From Heterocephalus glaber (Eukaryota; Chordata; Mammalia; Rodentia; Bathyergidae): DNA of 64,000 nucleotides. The notes beneath the pieces were generated by a model that was given only the letters and a program-made list of their open reading frames with translations, was not told where the DNA came from and did not search any database. Shown piece after piece: positions 1 through 12,336 of this stretch; the first letter of the stretch is position 1, and each line of letters starts with the position of its first letter. The DNA lies in contig NW_004624734.1 in assembly GCF_000247695.1 (NCBI RefSeq), positions 9,445,078 to 9,509,077 on the forward strand, in the 5' to 3' direction. The position numbers were made by a program, and so were the translations under genes.

Positions 1-357
1 AGAATGCGCTTCCTGGGATCCACCCTCCTGGTCTCAGGGAGGGGGGTCACATCTAAAAGCAGTTGGCACCAGACCCAGGGCACCCACTGCTCAGCTGGCT
101 CAGTTCTGCTTTATTGAGCCACTCCCCTCTATAGCAGGAAACAACCTTATTCACAGTGCCAGTGAAGGGCCCCATAAAGTCACAGGCACAGGAAAGGAGT
201 AGGCCAACAGGGTCCAGGTTCTCACTGACGTCTCAGAAAGCAAGATATGGGGCAGGACCAGCACCTCACGTGGGCCCAGGCTGGGGCAGGGACACAGGGA
301 GGCCACACTAACAACAGGCATCTGGAGCATCAAAGCCAGCCCTGCGTACCTTCCCAT

Positions 358-650
358 GATGGGCTGAACTATGTCCCAACTCCCAGAGCCTCAGAATGGC
401 ACTGCACTGGCAGAGGGGCTCTTTAATGAGGTAACTAAGGTAAAATGGGCTCACAGGGGTGAGTACTGGTCCAGTATGATTGGTGTCCTTCCCAGAGGAG
501 GTTAGGACACAGGTACACACCAGGAAGACCCTTGAAAGACAGCAGAAGAGCCATCTGCAGCCAAGGAGAGAGGCCTTGGAGGAAATCAGGCCCACTGGCA
601 TCTTTGTCTTGAACTTCTGGGCTCCAGAACTGAAACAGCATATTTCTGCT
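358..650 (+). mobile_element. MLT1-like solo LTR (ERVL-MaLR), degraded
   Basis: An old LTR copy, recognised from the 5' signature tgatgggctgaactatgtcc, the internal phrase atgattggtgtccttccc and the 3' phrase cttctgggctccagaactg. All three occur in the order typical of MLT1. No internal retroviral sequence is adjacent. It is antisense to ITPK1. Confidence 0.7.
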
Positions 651-1729
651 GAGGCCCCTCCAGGATAACAGGGTTGTTCCTAGCCACACCTGGTTCCAGG
701 CAGAACAGGCTCTGGGACTTCCTTCCTTCCTCCTCCTCCCTCCTGCACCAATGGCCCATCTTCAAGCACCCGAGCCCCACCTCTCCCAGGCTCTGCAGGG
801 CAAGCTGTCCCTTGATGCCACTTCCCACTGTGCTCACGCAGGACCCGCTGACTGTCATGCCCTTCCCTGCCCTGCTCCCACACTGCGTGAGCTTTGTGGC
901 TCCTCTCCTATACCCTATTAACTTTCCTGTGTTTGAGTTCTGATTCAGTAACCACATAGTACTTTCCACAGTTGAGAAAGAACCATCGCTCTGAGAAGCG
1001 TATGTGTGTGAGGGTAAACTGATGGGAATATGAGCCATGCGGCCTGGAAAGAAAAGGAGGGGTAGCCAGCAAAGAAAGGAGGTGGCCTGCAGTCCCCTAT
1101 CAGGCCACCACGTGGCACTGTTGGTCTGGAACAGCCCAGGGGACCTGGCAGGTTGCCCTGTCTCCTTGTCTTTATTCTAGACGTGGGAAGACAGCAGTTC
1201 TGAAAACAACCCAAATGGCTTTTTTGGCAACAGCAAGATGGTGGTCACCCAGCAACACCCAACAGACCAGTCACAGGCATGTGGGGTGGGAAGTAGCTGC
1301 AGGCCTGAGCCAAGAAGAGGAGGCCAGAGAGGGCCTTGATGAGGGAGATGGAAGATGAAACTGGTTCTCATCCTTATAGCGACACGGGAAGACTGGGCAT
1401 GGGCCAGGGGAAGAGTAACCCCTGTGCTGCCCACCCTAGGACGATGTCCCATCCACCTGGCCAGAAGGATACTGGTATCAGTCACAGCAAACTACACAAC
1501 CTCCCTGAAGGCGACCCTCCATCCGTCCTCTCCAGGAGGCCCCACTGCCCAGCCTCCACCCATCCCTCTGCCCCTCTAGATAGGGTGAGTGTCTGGCTCG
1601 TCCTGCACTCAGTTTATGTAAGTGACTCATCTCTCCCTGCACCCCAAGGGCCCCTCGAAGGCCAGGCTGAGCAGGCACTCAGGGTCAGGTTTGTACGGGG
1701 GAAATCTGTGCTGCTTCAAAAAGAGTGCA

Positions 1730-1913
1730 GTGGGGTGCGGTGGTACACCCTGTAGCCCCAGCACTCTGGAGGCTGAGACAGGAGGATCGTGTGTTCAAGC
1801 CCATCCTGGGCAACTTACTGAAATACTGCCTCAAAATAAAAAAATAAAGGGCTGGGGATGTAGCTCAGTGAGAGGGCCCCGAGTTCAGTCCCCAGTACTG
1901 GGGAGGGAAAAAC
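1730..1913 (+). mobile_element. B1-dID composite SINE, full length
   Basis: The first about 118 bases are a 7SL-derived B1 unit (gcggtggtacaccctgtag, then ggaggctgagacaggagg). An A-rich linker (ataaaaaaataaa) leads into an ID-like tail (gctggggatgtagctcagtg, then gttcagtccccagtactgg). This fusion is a known rodent SINE type from squirrel-related lineages, dormice and relatives, and it is one of the main clues to the host. Confidence 0.85.
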
Positions 1914-3032
1914 CCCAGAAGCAATCAGATGGCATTGACATCACTCTGTGTATCTTTAGACCCATTAACAGTCCGCAGGAGATAAAACTGAAATAACATG
2001 TTCTGTTTTGTTTGTTGAGACATTAAAACTTGCAGGCCCTGAAGCCGGCAAGTCCTGGGGATATGGGAGTAGGCGTCTGTCTGGCACTTGGAAACCAATG
2101 ACATGAAGATCTGCTGCAGCTGTGGGTCCGCTCCTAGGAGCTGAGAGTCCCCATCCTTGCAGCCCCCTGCGGTGAAGGCAGCAGCTCCTGTCGAGGCTAC
2201 AGAGGACTCGAGGGCTGCGCCTCCAGCTCCCCTCTGTATTCCATCATCGGCCCCCAGACTGCATCAAATGAACTTCACTTGGGCTGTCAATCAAGCTCCC
2301 ACCTCTGGGTGCTGGCTCAGTGCCCTCACCAGCGGCACTTGGCACCCATCATAAAGGTCTGCTTGGGTGCCTGTCCCCGTGACATGATAGGGAGCCTCAG
2401 AGAGGGCAGGGGCTGCATCATTGCTCCCTGCTGCACCCCGTGGGCCTCGGGTGAACGAGAGTTCATTCTCTGCTCAGCGCATCCAAGTGGGCACACTGGT
2501 CACCGCCTGCACTCGGACTGCAACTTGCCCTTGGATTAGAACTTACACCACCAGCTCTCCTGGGTCTCCAGGCTCTAGTGTGAACCAGTTCCTTCCATGC
2601 CTCCTTCCGTTACGAGGCAGATTCTAAATGCTGACCCCTAGATCCCCACAGAGAAGGACAACATGGACTCTGGAGGCAAGGCCAACAGAGGCGCTCCCTC
2701 CTGGGATGTGTGCCCAAAGTGGCTTGGGACACTGGGTCCCCAAGCCACAGGGTTAGCAGCCTGTCTACTCTGTCGCAGCCACGTGAGACTGCGCTGGAGG
2801 ACCGCTGGCTGATCCAGCCAAGCCTCAGATTCGTGAGTGAAACAAATGCCCATTATTTTTGAAGCACTGTTTTGGCTTCCACAGTAACAGACCAACAGAA
2901 GAGCCTTGCCGAAATGACACACGTGGAACAGGTTACACGGTGCAGGTGAGGTCAACGTCAACAACAACAAGCCGACGAAGACAGCACGTTTCCTGGAGGC
3001 TTGATGCCCGATGCTGAGGGCACTGCTCACGG

Positions 3033-3132
3033 GACCATTATCATTTTCCGTCCGCAGGCGAGGAAACACAGAGCCCTTGGGCAGTTATGTGCTCAAGACC
3101 AAAGCCGACACGTGGCAGAGCAGGGTTCCTGG
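3033..3132 (-). repeat. MIR fragment
   Basis: Antisense MIR order is visible: accattatcattttcc, then aggcgaggaaacacagag, then gggcagttatgtgctcaag and gcagagcagggttcc. Highly diverged. Confidence 0.5.
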
Positions 3133-5246
3133 GGAGGCCACCTGTACCCATAGTTGTGCCCTCTGACACCAGGCTGAGCCACCTCAAGCCAGCCTTTGCA
3201 GCAAGAACCCTGCCCCTCTCCATTCCCCTGTGAGAACACTGAGTCCAGAAAGAGTTAAGGCCCCATCCCCACATCCAGGACCAGGAAACGGATGAAGCCA
3301 GACCCACATCCCTGATGCTGCATGGTAGCTACTGGGCTACCTGGCCGGACACTCCATGCTGCCTGGCTGTGTGTGCTTGACTCCGTCATTAGCTTCCCGC
3401 TCTGTCCCTGGGGAAAAGAACAGTTTTGCTCTAGGGCTGGGAGAGGATGAAATGAGTTAGACAACAGGAGAAACAGACACAGTAGACAGAAAGTGTCAGG
3501 GGCACCATCCCGCCCATCACCATCTACTTGCCCACCATTAGAAAGGCCCAAGGTCACCCTGGCAGCCTATGGCTGCTCTGTCTGGCCCAGGAGGCCTGGG
3601 AACATGGAGGAGAGAGCATCAGATGCTGCAGACAATGCATCTGCTCTGCACCAGGGGCAACCCTTTTGACTCCCGGCATCAGAGGAGGCAGACTTTCCCA
3701 GCCCCTGTCCACCATGTCAGAAAGCAGCTCAGCAGTGAACTTCCAAGCCAGAGAACGTCCAGAGGCCACTGAGACCTAGGTCCCTTCCTGTCCTAGCAGG
3801 ATGCACAGCTTAGAGGACAAGGTTGGAACCAGAACAGGAGCAGAGAAGAGACAAAGGAACCTTCCTGGCTCTGACTGGGCACAGACAGGAGGCCACGGCA
3901 GCACAGTTCCCTCAATGGCAGAGTCTTCCAAGGCCAGAGAGGAGGGAGGCAGGGTGCCAGGCGAGGCTAAGGGATCTAGTACCAACCTCACATCCCCAAA
4001 CAAGAACGGCTCTCACCTTTCTTGTTCTCTGCTCCTGGCTGTAGCCCGTTCTTTCTTACCTGCCTGGCCTTTGCTTGTGCTGGACTGGCCCTGGGGAAGG
4101 GCTCCTTTCACACCCCTGCCTGCTGAAGTGGAATCCCTGTCGCTGAAGCCCCACAAACTGGTCCAGGTTGGCAACTCATCACCGTCGGTGGACTAGATTC
4201 CCACTCCCACCCTCTGTCTCCAGATCATCCTGCAAGCCCACAGCACTGTCCACCCCTCCAGGCTGGGCACATGAGTCATGGCTATAATGTCACTCATCCT
4301 TGGCCCTCTGCAGACATGTTTGTCACCAATGGCCATCAAGGCCACCGTTTCAATCTCTGGACTCTATCCCATCTGCTCCTGCCCACTGTCACCTCACCAG
4401 CCTGGGAATCCTTCCCTCACACTGTGGCAACCTCCGCCACAGGCTACATTGAGGCTGTCATTGTGGCCATTCCGGGTCTGGGACAGTGACGCCCCAGTAG
4501 CACAGCCGGGTCCCGTTTCTCCTGAATGCCACTCACTCTCCCTGGGGTGGCTCCCCACATCTCAGCCTAATCCACTCCAAGCACCATCTCCTGAGGAGTT
4601 TGTCACCAAGATGGACAGGGCTGCTCCTGCTCTGGCCACAAGCCCATGGCCCCCTCCCCACCTGGTGTCAGCACTCCAGGGGGGTTCTGCCTGGGAGGCT
4701 CCTCTGGTGCATGTGCTTCTCACAAACCTGAGTGTCCTGAAAGCATTCTTCCTTTGGGTATCCAGCATGTGCTCCACCCCAGCTCTGCCCAGGGGACCTG
4801 AGGTCCCCAAGTCACACGTGTTCCGTCCTCAAGGCTCATGGTTGGGCAGGGACGAGAGCACCCAGCACGCAATGACAAGGCAGTGTGATTCATGCGTGAC
4901 AGAGGACAGCCACGGGCTCTGTGGGCAGGGAGGAGGCACCGAGCCCCACAGGGGAAAGAGGGTGCAACCCAAGAGGGCTTCCTGGAAATGACCTCAGCCA
5001 GACCCCGAAGCTGCGGCTAGTCAAGGAGACTGAGGACGTTCTGGACAGACAGACACCATGGACAAAGTCCAGGGTCAGGAGGGTGCCTATGAGGGCAGGT
5101 GGGCAGGCAGGGTCACTCGCTGCAGGATGCACAGCACAGCAACTGACTCTGCCTGGAAGACACTCTGTGTGCTCAGTGTGCAAGCAGAGCCCTAAGTCCC
5201 CGTGATTCTGTCCCCTGACACACTGGCCCTGCATGATGGCTGGGCT

Positions 5247-5696
5247 GTGTGCTAACGAATTTTGTCCCGTGACAAGGCTCTGTTAATGTTGTTGACCCCA
5301 AAGCAGGGAGGTGAGGTAGAGGCCCTGCCTTCATTACAGGCATGCTTTGAAAGCAGGTGTCTTCTCTGAAGAGGAAGTCGGGAACTCCACGCACACGGCC
5401 GGCTGCTCTGCCATGGCTGGCCTGGAGACGGAGAGGCCACATGAGAAGGAACCCAGGCACACGCAGGAGCCCACGGCTAGCAAGGACAGGGATCTCAGTC
5501 CTACAACCTCAGGAACTGAATTCTGCCCGTAAGAGTGCACTTGGCCCAGCTGGCCCATTGGCTTCGGCCCATGACTCCCCGGAGAACCCAGGTACACTGG
5601 GACTTCTAGTTGACCCAACTGTGAGATAAGAAATGGGGCTGTCGAAGCCTCTCAGCTTGCTGTCATTTGTTAGGCAGCAATAAAGAGCTAATACAC
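5247..5696 (+). mobile_element. Old MaLR-like LTR, degraded
   Basis: The 3' part is diagnostic of an old LTR: gaactgaattctgcc, then actgtgagataagaaatgg and a terminal gcagcaataaagagctaat with an AATAAA signal. The 5' boundary is uncertain. Family assignment beyond MaLR-like is not possible by eye. Confidence 0.5.
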
Positions 5697-6439
5697 TTTT
5701 ACCATGAGTTTTCAAGAGGGAAACTTAATTCGGTTATTGGGAGCCACCCAGGAGGAAGGGTTACATATCCCCAGTGGCTGCAGCCCCAACCCTGTCCCTG
5801 AACACTTCAGAAAGGCCAAAGCTTTGCCATAGCAGTGCCCTCTCTCTGTGGGCAGCTTGGTCCTTACTCGGCCCACTGGCTGCAGCCGAGTGGCTGAGGG
5901 AAGACCCTGGAGGCTGAGGACCAGCCTGTAATGGAGCTAGGACGGAGGGAAACAAATGCCACAGGCACGGTATTTCCCAGCAGGGGCCAGTATGGCAGGA
6001 GGGAACAGGCCACTGTCAGGGGATGAGTGGTTTTCCTCCTCACTGAGATAGGGACCCATCTCATCTTGTGAGGCCAGACAGCCATGTGCAACTGGGAATG
6101 CTCAAGCCCAGGAGTGGAGGAGCCAGACACTGACCCAGGTGGAGGCGGACATTCCTGAGCTCTGACCAGCTGTTAGAAACGTGGATTAGCTCACCGCAGC
6201 TGTTCCTACTGATTCACACCCCCTTCCAGTTCACAGGCAGGCATGGCTGCCCCACTCAGCTTCAACTCCCAAATGGAGCACCTATTTGTGTCCAAGACAT
6301 TGCAAAAATAATGCCTGGAGTGTTCTTTCTAGCAGTACATGTTCTAAAAGCAAAACAGAAAATGCTAGCAAGCCCTTGCATGAAGCTGATGCTTGCAGTG
6401 ATGAAATACCGTATTTTTTTTTAACAATGAGACAATTCT

Positions 6440-6960
6440 CCTCATATAAAAAGGGTTCTAATCAATAAGAAAAAGACCAACAACTCCATAGTGAGATGGG
6501 AAGATACCATGAAAGGATTCACTCTCGGAAGAAATGTAAAAGGCAAAAAGCACACAAAGAGACAGATGCTCAATCTTGCCAATAAAAATGAATTAGATGA
6601 GCCAGATGTCACTTTGCCCAGGCAGACAGGCAGGGTTAGGAGTAAAACTGTTCAAACTTCTGAAGGGCAATCCAGTAAGATCTGCCAATATGTTTAGAAT
6701 CTTTGATCCAGAAATTCCACTTCTAGGGATTAATTTCATAAAAATATGCAGAGATCCATTTACTGTAACCTAGTTTCTTTTCAAACAAATCCAAACAAAA
6801 TTGAAATAACCTTATGAGCCTAAATAATTGAACAGATTATGACTCACTTATTTGTATGCTGAAATACTGTGTTTCCATCTAAAAGGGCAGACCCCTTTTC
6901 CCTCGTTTTTATAGGCAGTCATGGAAAGACGCCAAGATATATATTAAAAGAGAACACAAG
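6440..6960 (+). mobile_element. Ancient L1 (L1M-type) 3' fragment
   Basis: The sequence follows the 3' region of old mammalian L1 elements. It starts with atcaataagaaaaagacc, continues through ctcaatcttgccaataaaaa, and includes atccagaaattccacttct and a diverged match to the section ending gaaatactgtgtttcc. No long open frame remains. Confidence 0.55.
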
Positions 6961-7085
6961 CAGTTCCAGAATACATGCAATATGACTCTGTTTCTCTTTT
7001 TAGAAGTGCACAAATATTTCTGCAAAGTTGGAGAAGACTTTAGAAGGACAGATTCCCTACCCCCGGCCAAAAAAGAAAAAGCAAT

Positions 7086-7176
7086 GGGGCGGGGATTTAG
7101 CTCGGTGGTTTCGCCACTTGCTGCGAAAGCACAAGGACCCGAGTTCGATCCCCAGTACCAAAAACAAAACAAAAAA
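7086..7176 (+). mobile_element. ID-like tRNA-derived SINE, subtype 1
   Basis: tRNA-like box A (tagctcggtgg) and box B (gagttcgatcc) are present, followed by an A-rich CAAAA-type tail. Subtype 1 is marked by ggtttcgcc in the loop and caaggacccgag before box B. The repeat aaggacagattccc at about 7044-7057 and 7177-7190 looks like a target-site duplication. It encloses about 28 extra bases (7058-7085) ahead of the SINE head. Confidence 0.9.
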
Positions 7177-7422
7177 AGGACAGATTCCCAACTAGGAACA
7201 ATGGCTGCCTCTGAAGACTTGGGGTCACCAGCAACAAGGGTCCTGCAGGCTATGAAGGGATTCAAGAAAAGAAGTGCCCACTGTTGGAAGCGTGGAACTC
7301 TTGGGAGGCTCCAGTTTGGAAGTCCTGAGTGTGCTGGGTGCAAAAGGCCTCTCACCAGGAGCCCCACAAAAAGAGGAGTGGGCTTCACAGCAAAGACAAT
7401 GAAGAAAGCGAACTACTGCTGC

Positions 7423-7463
7423 TGTATTTCATTGATTTTTTTTTTTGTATTTCATTGATTTTA
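7423..7463. repeat. Short tandem duplication with T-run
   Basis: The unit tgtatttcattgatttt occurs at 7423 and again at 7446, separated by a T-run. Slippage or a local duplication explains it. Confidence 0.7.
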
Positions 7464-8225
7464 AGGAGTGCTTTTTCATAGTTTCCATCTGTGAAATTGA
7501 GATGTGTCTCATAATCAATGGCATGACACAATTTACTTATCATTTTCTCTCTTCCTGGAATATAAAGATCAGTGCATCTTACAACTGGTATTAAAATTCA
7601 GTACACATCCCTACCTTGGACTGAATATTCACACTAGCACATTAAAGGTTGAAAATTTCTGCAGCAAACAAAACACATACTCCAACACATCTGCAATGTA
7701 TCTGACACTTCTCCTCCTCCTTCTTGCCTTTCCCTTTGTATATAAGGTTATGCTGGGGCTCCACAAGGTACCACCAGGTGCCCTGTGAACAGCAATGAAG
7801 CAGGTAGGGGTTCCTGTCACTTCCCAGGACAGGAGGAGTAGAGAGGAACAGAATGTTTAAAATTCTGCATGCGGACTACTTGACAAATACCACAGCAACA
7901 AATGCTGTTGGCCAGAACAACTGAAAGGAGCTGCCACAGCAGCGCAAAGGCCAGAGGAGAAACAGGGTGCTGCAAAAAGTCTTAGATCTTAGAAGGCAGG
8001 TGCCAACTATAAAGGACAAAAGAAATTTACAGAGGAAAACCTCACAGACTTCAGCCAAATAACCGCTATCAAACAGAAAGAAAGCGTACAGGTCATCATG
8101 CACCTCCTGATGTGCACCGAGGGTGGGGTCAGCATCTCTGGGGTTCAGTTCCTGCCCAAAATACATATACTGACCTGACACAGAACGCACCAGACCAGCC
8201 CAAATAGAGGGACACTCTACAAGCT

Positions 8226-8825
8226 AAATGCTCAAAAGCTGACAGCTTTCCCTCTAAAATCAAGGACAAGACAAGGATGCCCACTATCACCACTCCTGTT
8301 CAACACAGTGACTGAAATGTTAGGCCAGAGCAATCGGGCAAGAGAAAGAAATAAAAAGAGTATGTATTGGAAAGGAAGAAGTCAAATTATCATTAATTGC
8401 AGATGACATAATCCTTTACATAGAAGACCCCAAAAACCCCACCAAAATATTCCTAGAATTAAGAACCAAATTCAGCAACACAGCAGGATAAAAATTAACA
8501 CACAAAAATCAATAATGTCCCTATATACCGATAGTGAACTCAGTAAGAAATTAGAAAAAAGATTTAATGCAATCCCACTCCAAGTAGCAACAGCATCCTT
8601 CACAAAATTAGAAAAAAAAAATCTCCTATAATTTATAACAGAACCAAAATAGACCTAGAAGAGCAGAAGTAATCCTGGTCAACAAAAACAAAGCAGGAGG
8701 AGTGCTAGGAAAACTGGTTACACACATGCAGAAGACTGAACCCACACGCCCGGCACCATGTACGAAAATAAAATCAAAGTGGATCAGAGACATGAATACT
8801 GAAACAGAAACATTTAATCTGCAGC
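8226..8825 (+). pseudogene. L1 ORF2 (reverse transcriptase) fragment, dead
   Basis: A truncated LINE-1 copy spanning the reverse-transcriptase part of ORF2. Signatures are ctctaaaatcaaggacaag, aggatgcccactatcacc, and an ADD catalytic-type motif in gcagatgacataatcc, followed by cacacaaaaatcaataatg. The frame is broken by several stops. Sequence expected between about 8640 and 8720 is shortened, and neither end of the element is present. It cannot encode an active enzyme. Confidence 0.85.
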
Positions 8826-9859
8826 TCACTGAGGGTGGACAGCCAGCCCTGCCTGATTGCAGGCCTGCACCCTCCCCCATGGCGCCCATCCCACGGCAGA
8901 GGCTCTTCCGGAAATCACTTCTCCCGGGCTCCAAGGAATGTTCTTTTCTCTGCACTTGGTGTCTATATTACTCAATTTCACTCTAGTTTCCAAACTGCCT
9001 CCAAGATGAACCCTAGTTAAACTCCCATAAAACCACAGGCAGAGAAACATGATCTGTGCCATTTGCACCCCGCCCCAGGAGGCCTGGCATTGGGCAGGCC
9101 ATCTGTTACCTTCCAAGCTCATGCATGGGAGGTTGTGGGAAGAGAACAGGAGGGCCACCCTCACCCCAAAGCCTCTGCCCTTGACCCAAGATCTTCACAT
9201 CTGCTACATCTAGGTACAAGGACACAAACCCACTGCATTTGATCATAGCCCAGGTGCCTTCTTACACATGGCTCAGCCAGTTCTGGACTAGCTAGGGCCT
9301 TGCCCAGCACTGTCTGTCTCTGGAACCTGGCCTCGTGTGGCACACTGGGCCACCCTGTGAGAACTGGCCTGCAGACCCACACAGGCGAATCATGGTGTGC
9401 TCCCTCCTTCAGGCCTATACTAGGCAATGTCTAGTTTCTGGGAGCTTTTGCCCTTAGTCTGAATTGAATCTAGCTCAGTGCTTCCTGTGCCTCTGTGTGA
9501 AGATCTGAGGTAGATGTGGGAGCAGGCACAGGTTTGTCCCCAGGTGGCTCATTTATGAGCCCAGGATTTTGGCAGATCACTCTGAAACCTCCCAGTCTGA
9601 TGGTTTCTAGCTGCTGGATACACAAGGGACCATTCCTGAGTTCATGGGCCCTGGCCAGACAGAGGAGGAATGATCATTCCAGATGCTCTTTCCACATGGG
9701 AAAGGAGGCGCCCCCAAAGCAGGAACCCATACCTTGGGTAGTGACATGGCAGACCACTAGTATTCCCCCCAAATTTATTCTCACCCTTCTTCCACAAGTG
9801 ATAAAGCTCCCAAATTTCAGCTGAGCATATGGCTGCCCAGAATAAGGACTCCAATTCCG

Positions 9860-10140
9860 GATTCCTTAGCAGCTAGAAGTAGCATGTGACTAATTCTGGC
9901 CAGTGACATGGGAGGAGCAACATGCTGCAGCTTCCAGAATCCTTCCTTACAAGGAACTAGGGCTTCTTCCCCTTGTTTCCTTTCCATCCTAACATCTAGA
10001 TCTGGATGTGATGGCCGGAGGCTTAGCCACCCTTGTGGACCAGGAGGGCCATTCAACAAAGAATGATAGCTGGAAGCAGCCTGGGTCCCTGCTGCTGCAC
10101 ACAGTGATGGACATCCTTCCCCTGGGCCTCAACATCAGAA
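9860..10140 (+). repeat. Unclassified old dispersed repeat
   Basis: The run agtagcatgtgactaattct, then ggccagtgacatgggagg and later agctggaagcagcctgggtc, resembles a dispersed mammalian repeat I have seen in many loci but cannot name. Boundaries are approximate. Confidence 0.35.
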
Positions 10141-12245
10141 AGGGATTGTATCTTATCTAAACCCCTGCTATTTTAGTTCCCTGCTGCTGCACCAACCTGC
10201 ATGATAACTATGTGGGTGGTTTTGAGGCTGCCAGCTACGAGGCAGAGAAAGGCCCATGCTTCCTTATAGCTCTTAGTGGCAAGAAGGTGAGCTCTGAGAA
10301 TGTGGGGTGGAGGTGGCACTGACCGTACATGGAGACCAGGTACTCAAGTGAGGCTTGGGCTCCAGACAGCAAACCTTACCGGTCTCTCTGATGCTCAAGT
10401 GGGCAAGGTCTGCCACAGTGGCTGCTCCACATGGACACGAGGGCCGACCTGACTGTGGACCCTGGTCTAAGAGCTCTGCCTTAGGACACAGGTAGGAGTC
10501 ACCTCCCTCCCCTAATCAGCTCAGAGCCACATAGCCCTGTCACGGCCTCCCCAGCTCAGTCTACCCTGAGGCCTGGGTTCTCTGAAACCAGGGAGAGTGT
10601 CTCAGCCTGGAGGGTGCTGACAGCTCAGAAAGGCTCGCCCAATCCCCTCCTCCCAACACAAAAGCAGTGTCACTTGGATTGCTATAATTATTGGGAACTT
10701 CAAGGGTAATTATGTCCGTTTACAGTATGCCTAAAAGGGTCGGATGCCTCCAGGAATAGCAGGGAGTGGGGTGCAGGAGCACCAAGCATCTGCAGAAAGG
10801 GCAGGAGGGAGGGGGTCCAACGGAGACCTGCCCAGCGGCAAACAGCCCCCTCCTGGGCAGGAAAAGCTCCAGGAAGTCCCAGCCTCTGGAAGAATACAAG
10901 CTAGGCTTGGCAAGCACAATAAGGAAAATCCAGGTGCAGCCTTTACAGCCCCCCAACAAGTCCTGTTGGCCTAGGGCCAGGCCGGCTTCAGGGTTCAGTC
11001 AACAAGCCCTTTCGGGACCTAGACACTGGGGCCTCTCTAGGATGGCCCACTCTGCTCCCCCAGCAGGTGGCTCCTGAGCAGGCAACACATGAGACCAAGG
11101 ACTTGCAGGCCTAGCGAAATGGCCCCTGCCTGATGCTGTCCCACCACAGGCCTGTCAACCAGCCCCTCGGGGCTGTGGCTGGGTGTGGGCCACTGTTGAA
11201 GGCCTAGGACCCAGGTACCAGTCACCCCTCGACAGGACACGGGTGATGACTGCTAAAAGCTGTCTCCAGCCACATCTGCACTTGTCTAAGACCGCATCCC
11301 CACTTGCCAGTGCCAGTGCCTGCAATACCACCCCAAACTGGGCTCCCCTGCTGCACCCCCCGCCCATGTGGTCCCAGCCTCACACAAGAAGCCCCACGCC
11401 ACCTCTCCCAGATGCGCTCATTGCACCGCCACACGCTCAGTCCTCACCACCCAAGTCCCCGCTCTAAGGGGACCCAAGGAGGAAGCTCCTGGAAGGAACA
11501 GAGCCCGCCTGACGTGGGCCCTGAGTCTTCCTGGCCTGTCTCACCCCACCCCTGGAGAGACTCCCAGGCCAGGGCCATGTCTCTATCTCTGATTCCATAA
11601 AAACAACACCCCACGGCCAGAGGGTGAGCTCCCCGGTGTGAGGAAGGCACAAGCCCAACCCCGAGGGCCAGCCTGAGAGGGGGCTCGGCTCGCAGGCGCT
11701 GTGTGCTTGCTGGCTCACAGAGAGGTGCCGGCGAGCGATGAGGGCACCCACCTTCCATCTCACCCAAGGAAGCAAGTGAGGGACCAGAGCAGGGACTGAA
11801 GAAAAAGCTGGTGTTTAAAGAGGGGAAATCTCAGCCATGAAAGGAGACCTAAGAGGTGAGGGGACAGATGGCCGTTCCGTGGGACCTGCTGAGCAGCGGC
11901 CCCGGGCCCCAAAGCTTTGTACGCCAGCTTTCCCAAGGGGCTGGGAAAGGCCCAGGGAGAAACCTCTCAGCCCGAGGGAGGTGGGGTCACCTCATTTCAA
12001 CAGTCACAGGGGCCAAGGTGGTTCCCCTGCTAACCGCATCCTAGAGCTGACCTCCGCTCTTGGCTCCTCTGCTTCCATGTGGGGCCTCACTCGGAGCAAC
12101 CCAGCCTCCACACTGCAGCAGTGGGAGCCATCGGTCTAACACCCAACTGAACTGGGACTCTCCCCATCGACAGGCTCAGAATCCCAATGTGATGCCTCAC
12201 TGAACCCAGACAAGCCAAATTCCAGAGCCAGGCAAGGAGGTGCAT

Positions 12246-12247
<2 letters not shown>

Positions 12248-12333
<86 letters not shown>
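12248..12333 (+). repeat. (TG)n dinucleotide microsatellite, about 43 units
   Basis: An uninterrupted run of about 86 bases of alternating T and G, followed by a short degenerate flank (acgcatgtgtgtgtatgcgc). Pure runs this long are usually length-polymorphic and can adopt left-handed Z-DNA. The poly-Cys/Val and poly-His/Thr open frames across it are artefacts. Confidence 0.98.

Positions 12334-12336
<3 letters not shown>

Noticed and set aside
4278..4991. 237-codon plus-strand open frame
   Set aside because: Pro/Ser/Leu-rich with no domain; antisense to the host gene; looks like chance in GC-rich DNA.
10170..10330. Possible minus-strand LTR end (ttttagttccctgctgctgc)
   Set aside because: Only the first part resembles an antisense MLT1 end; the expected following phrases are absent, so I did not count it against the strand bias.
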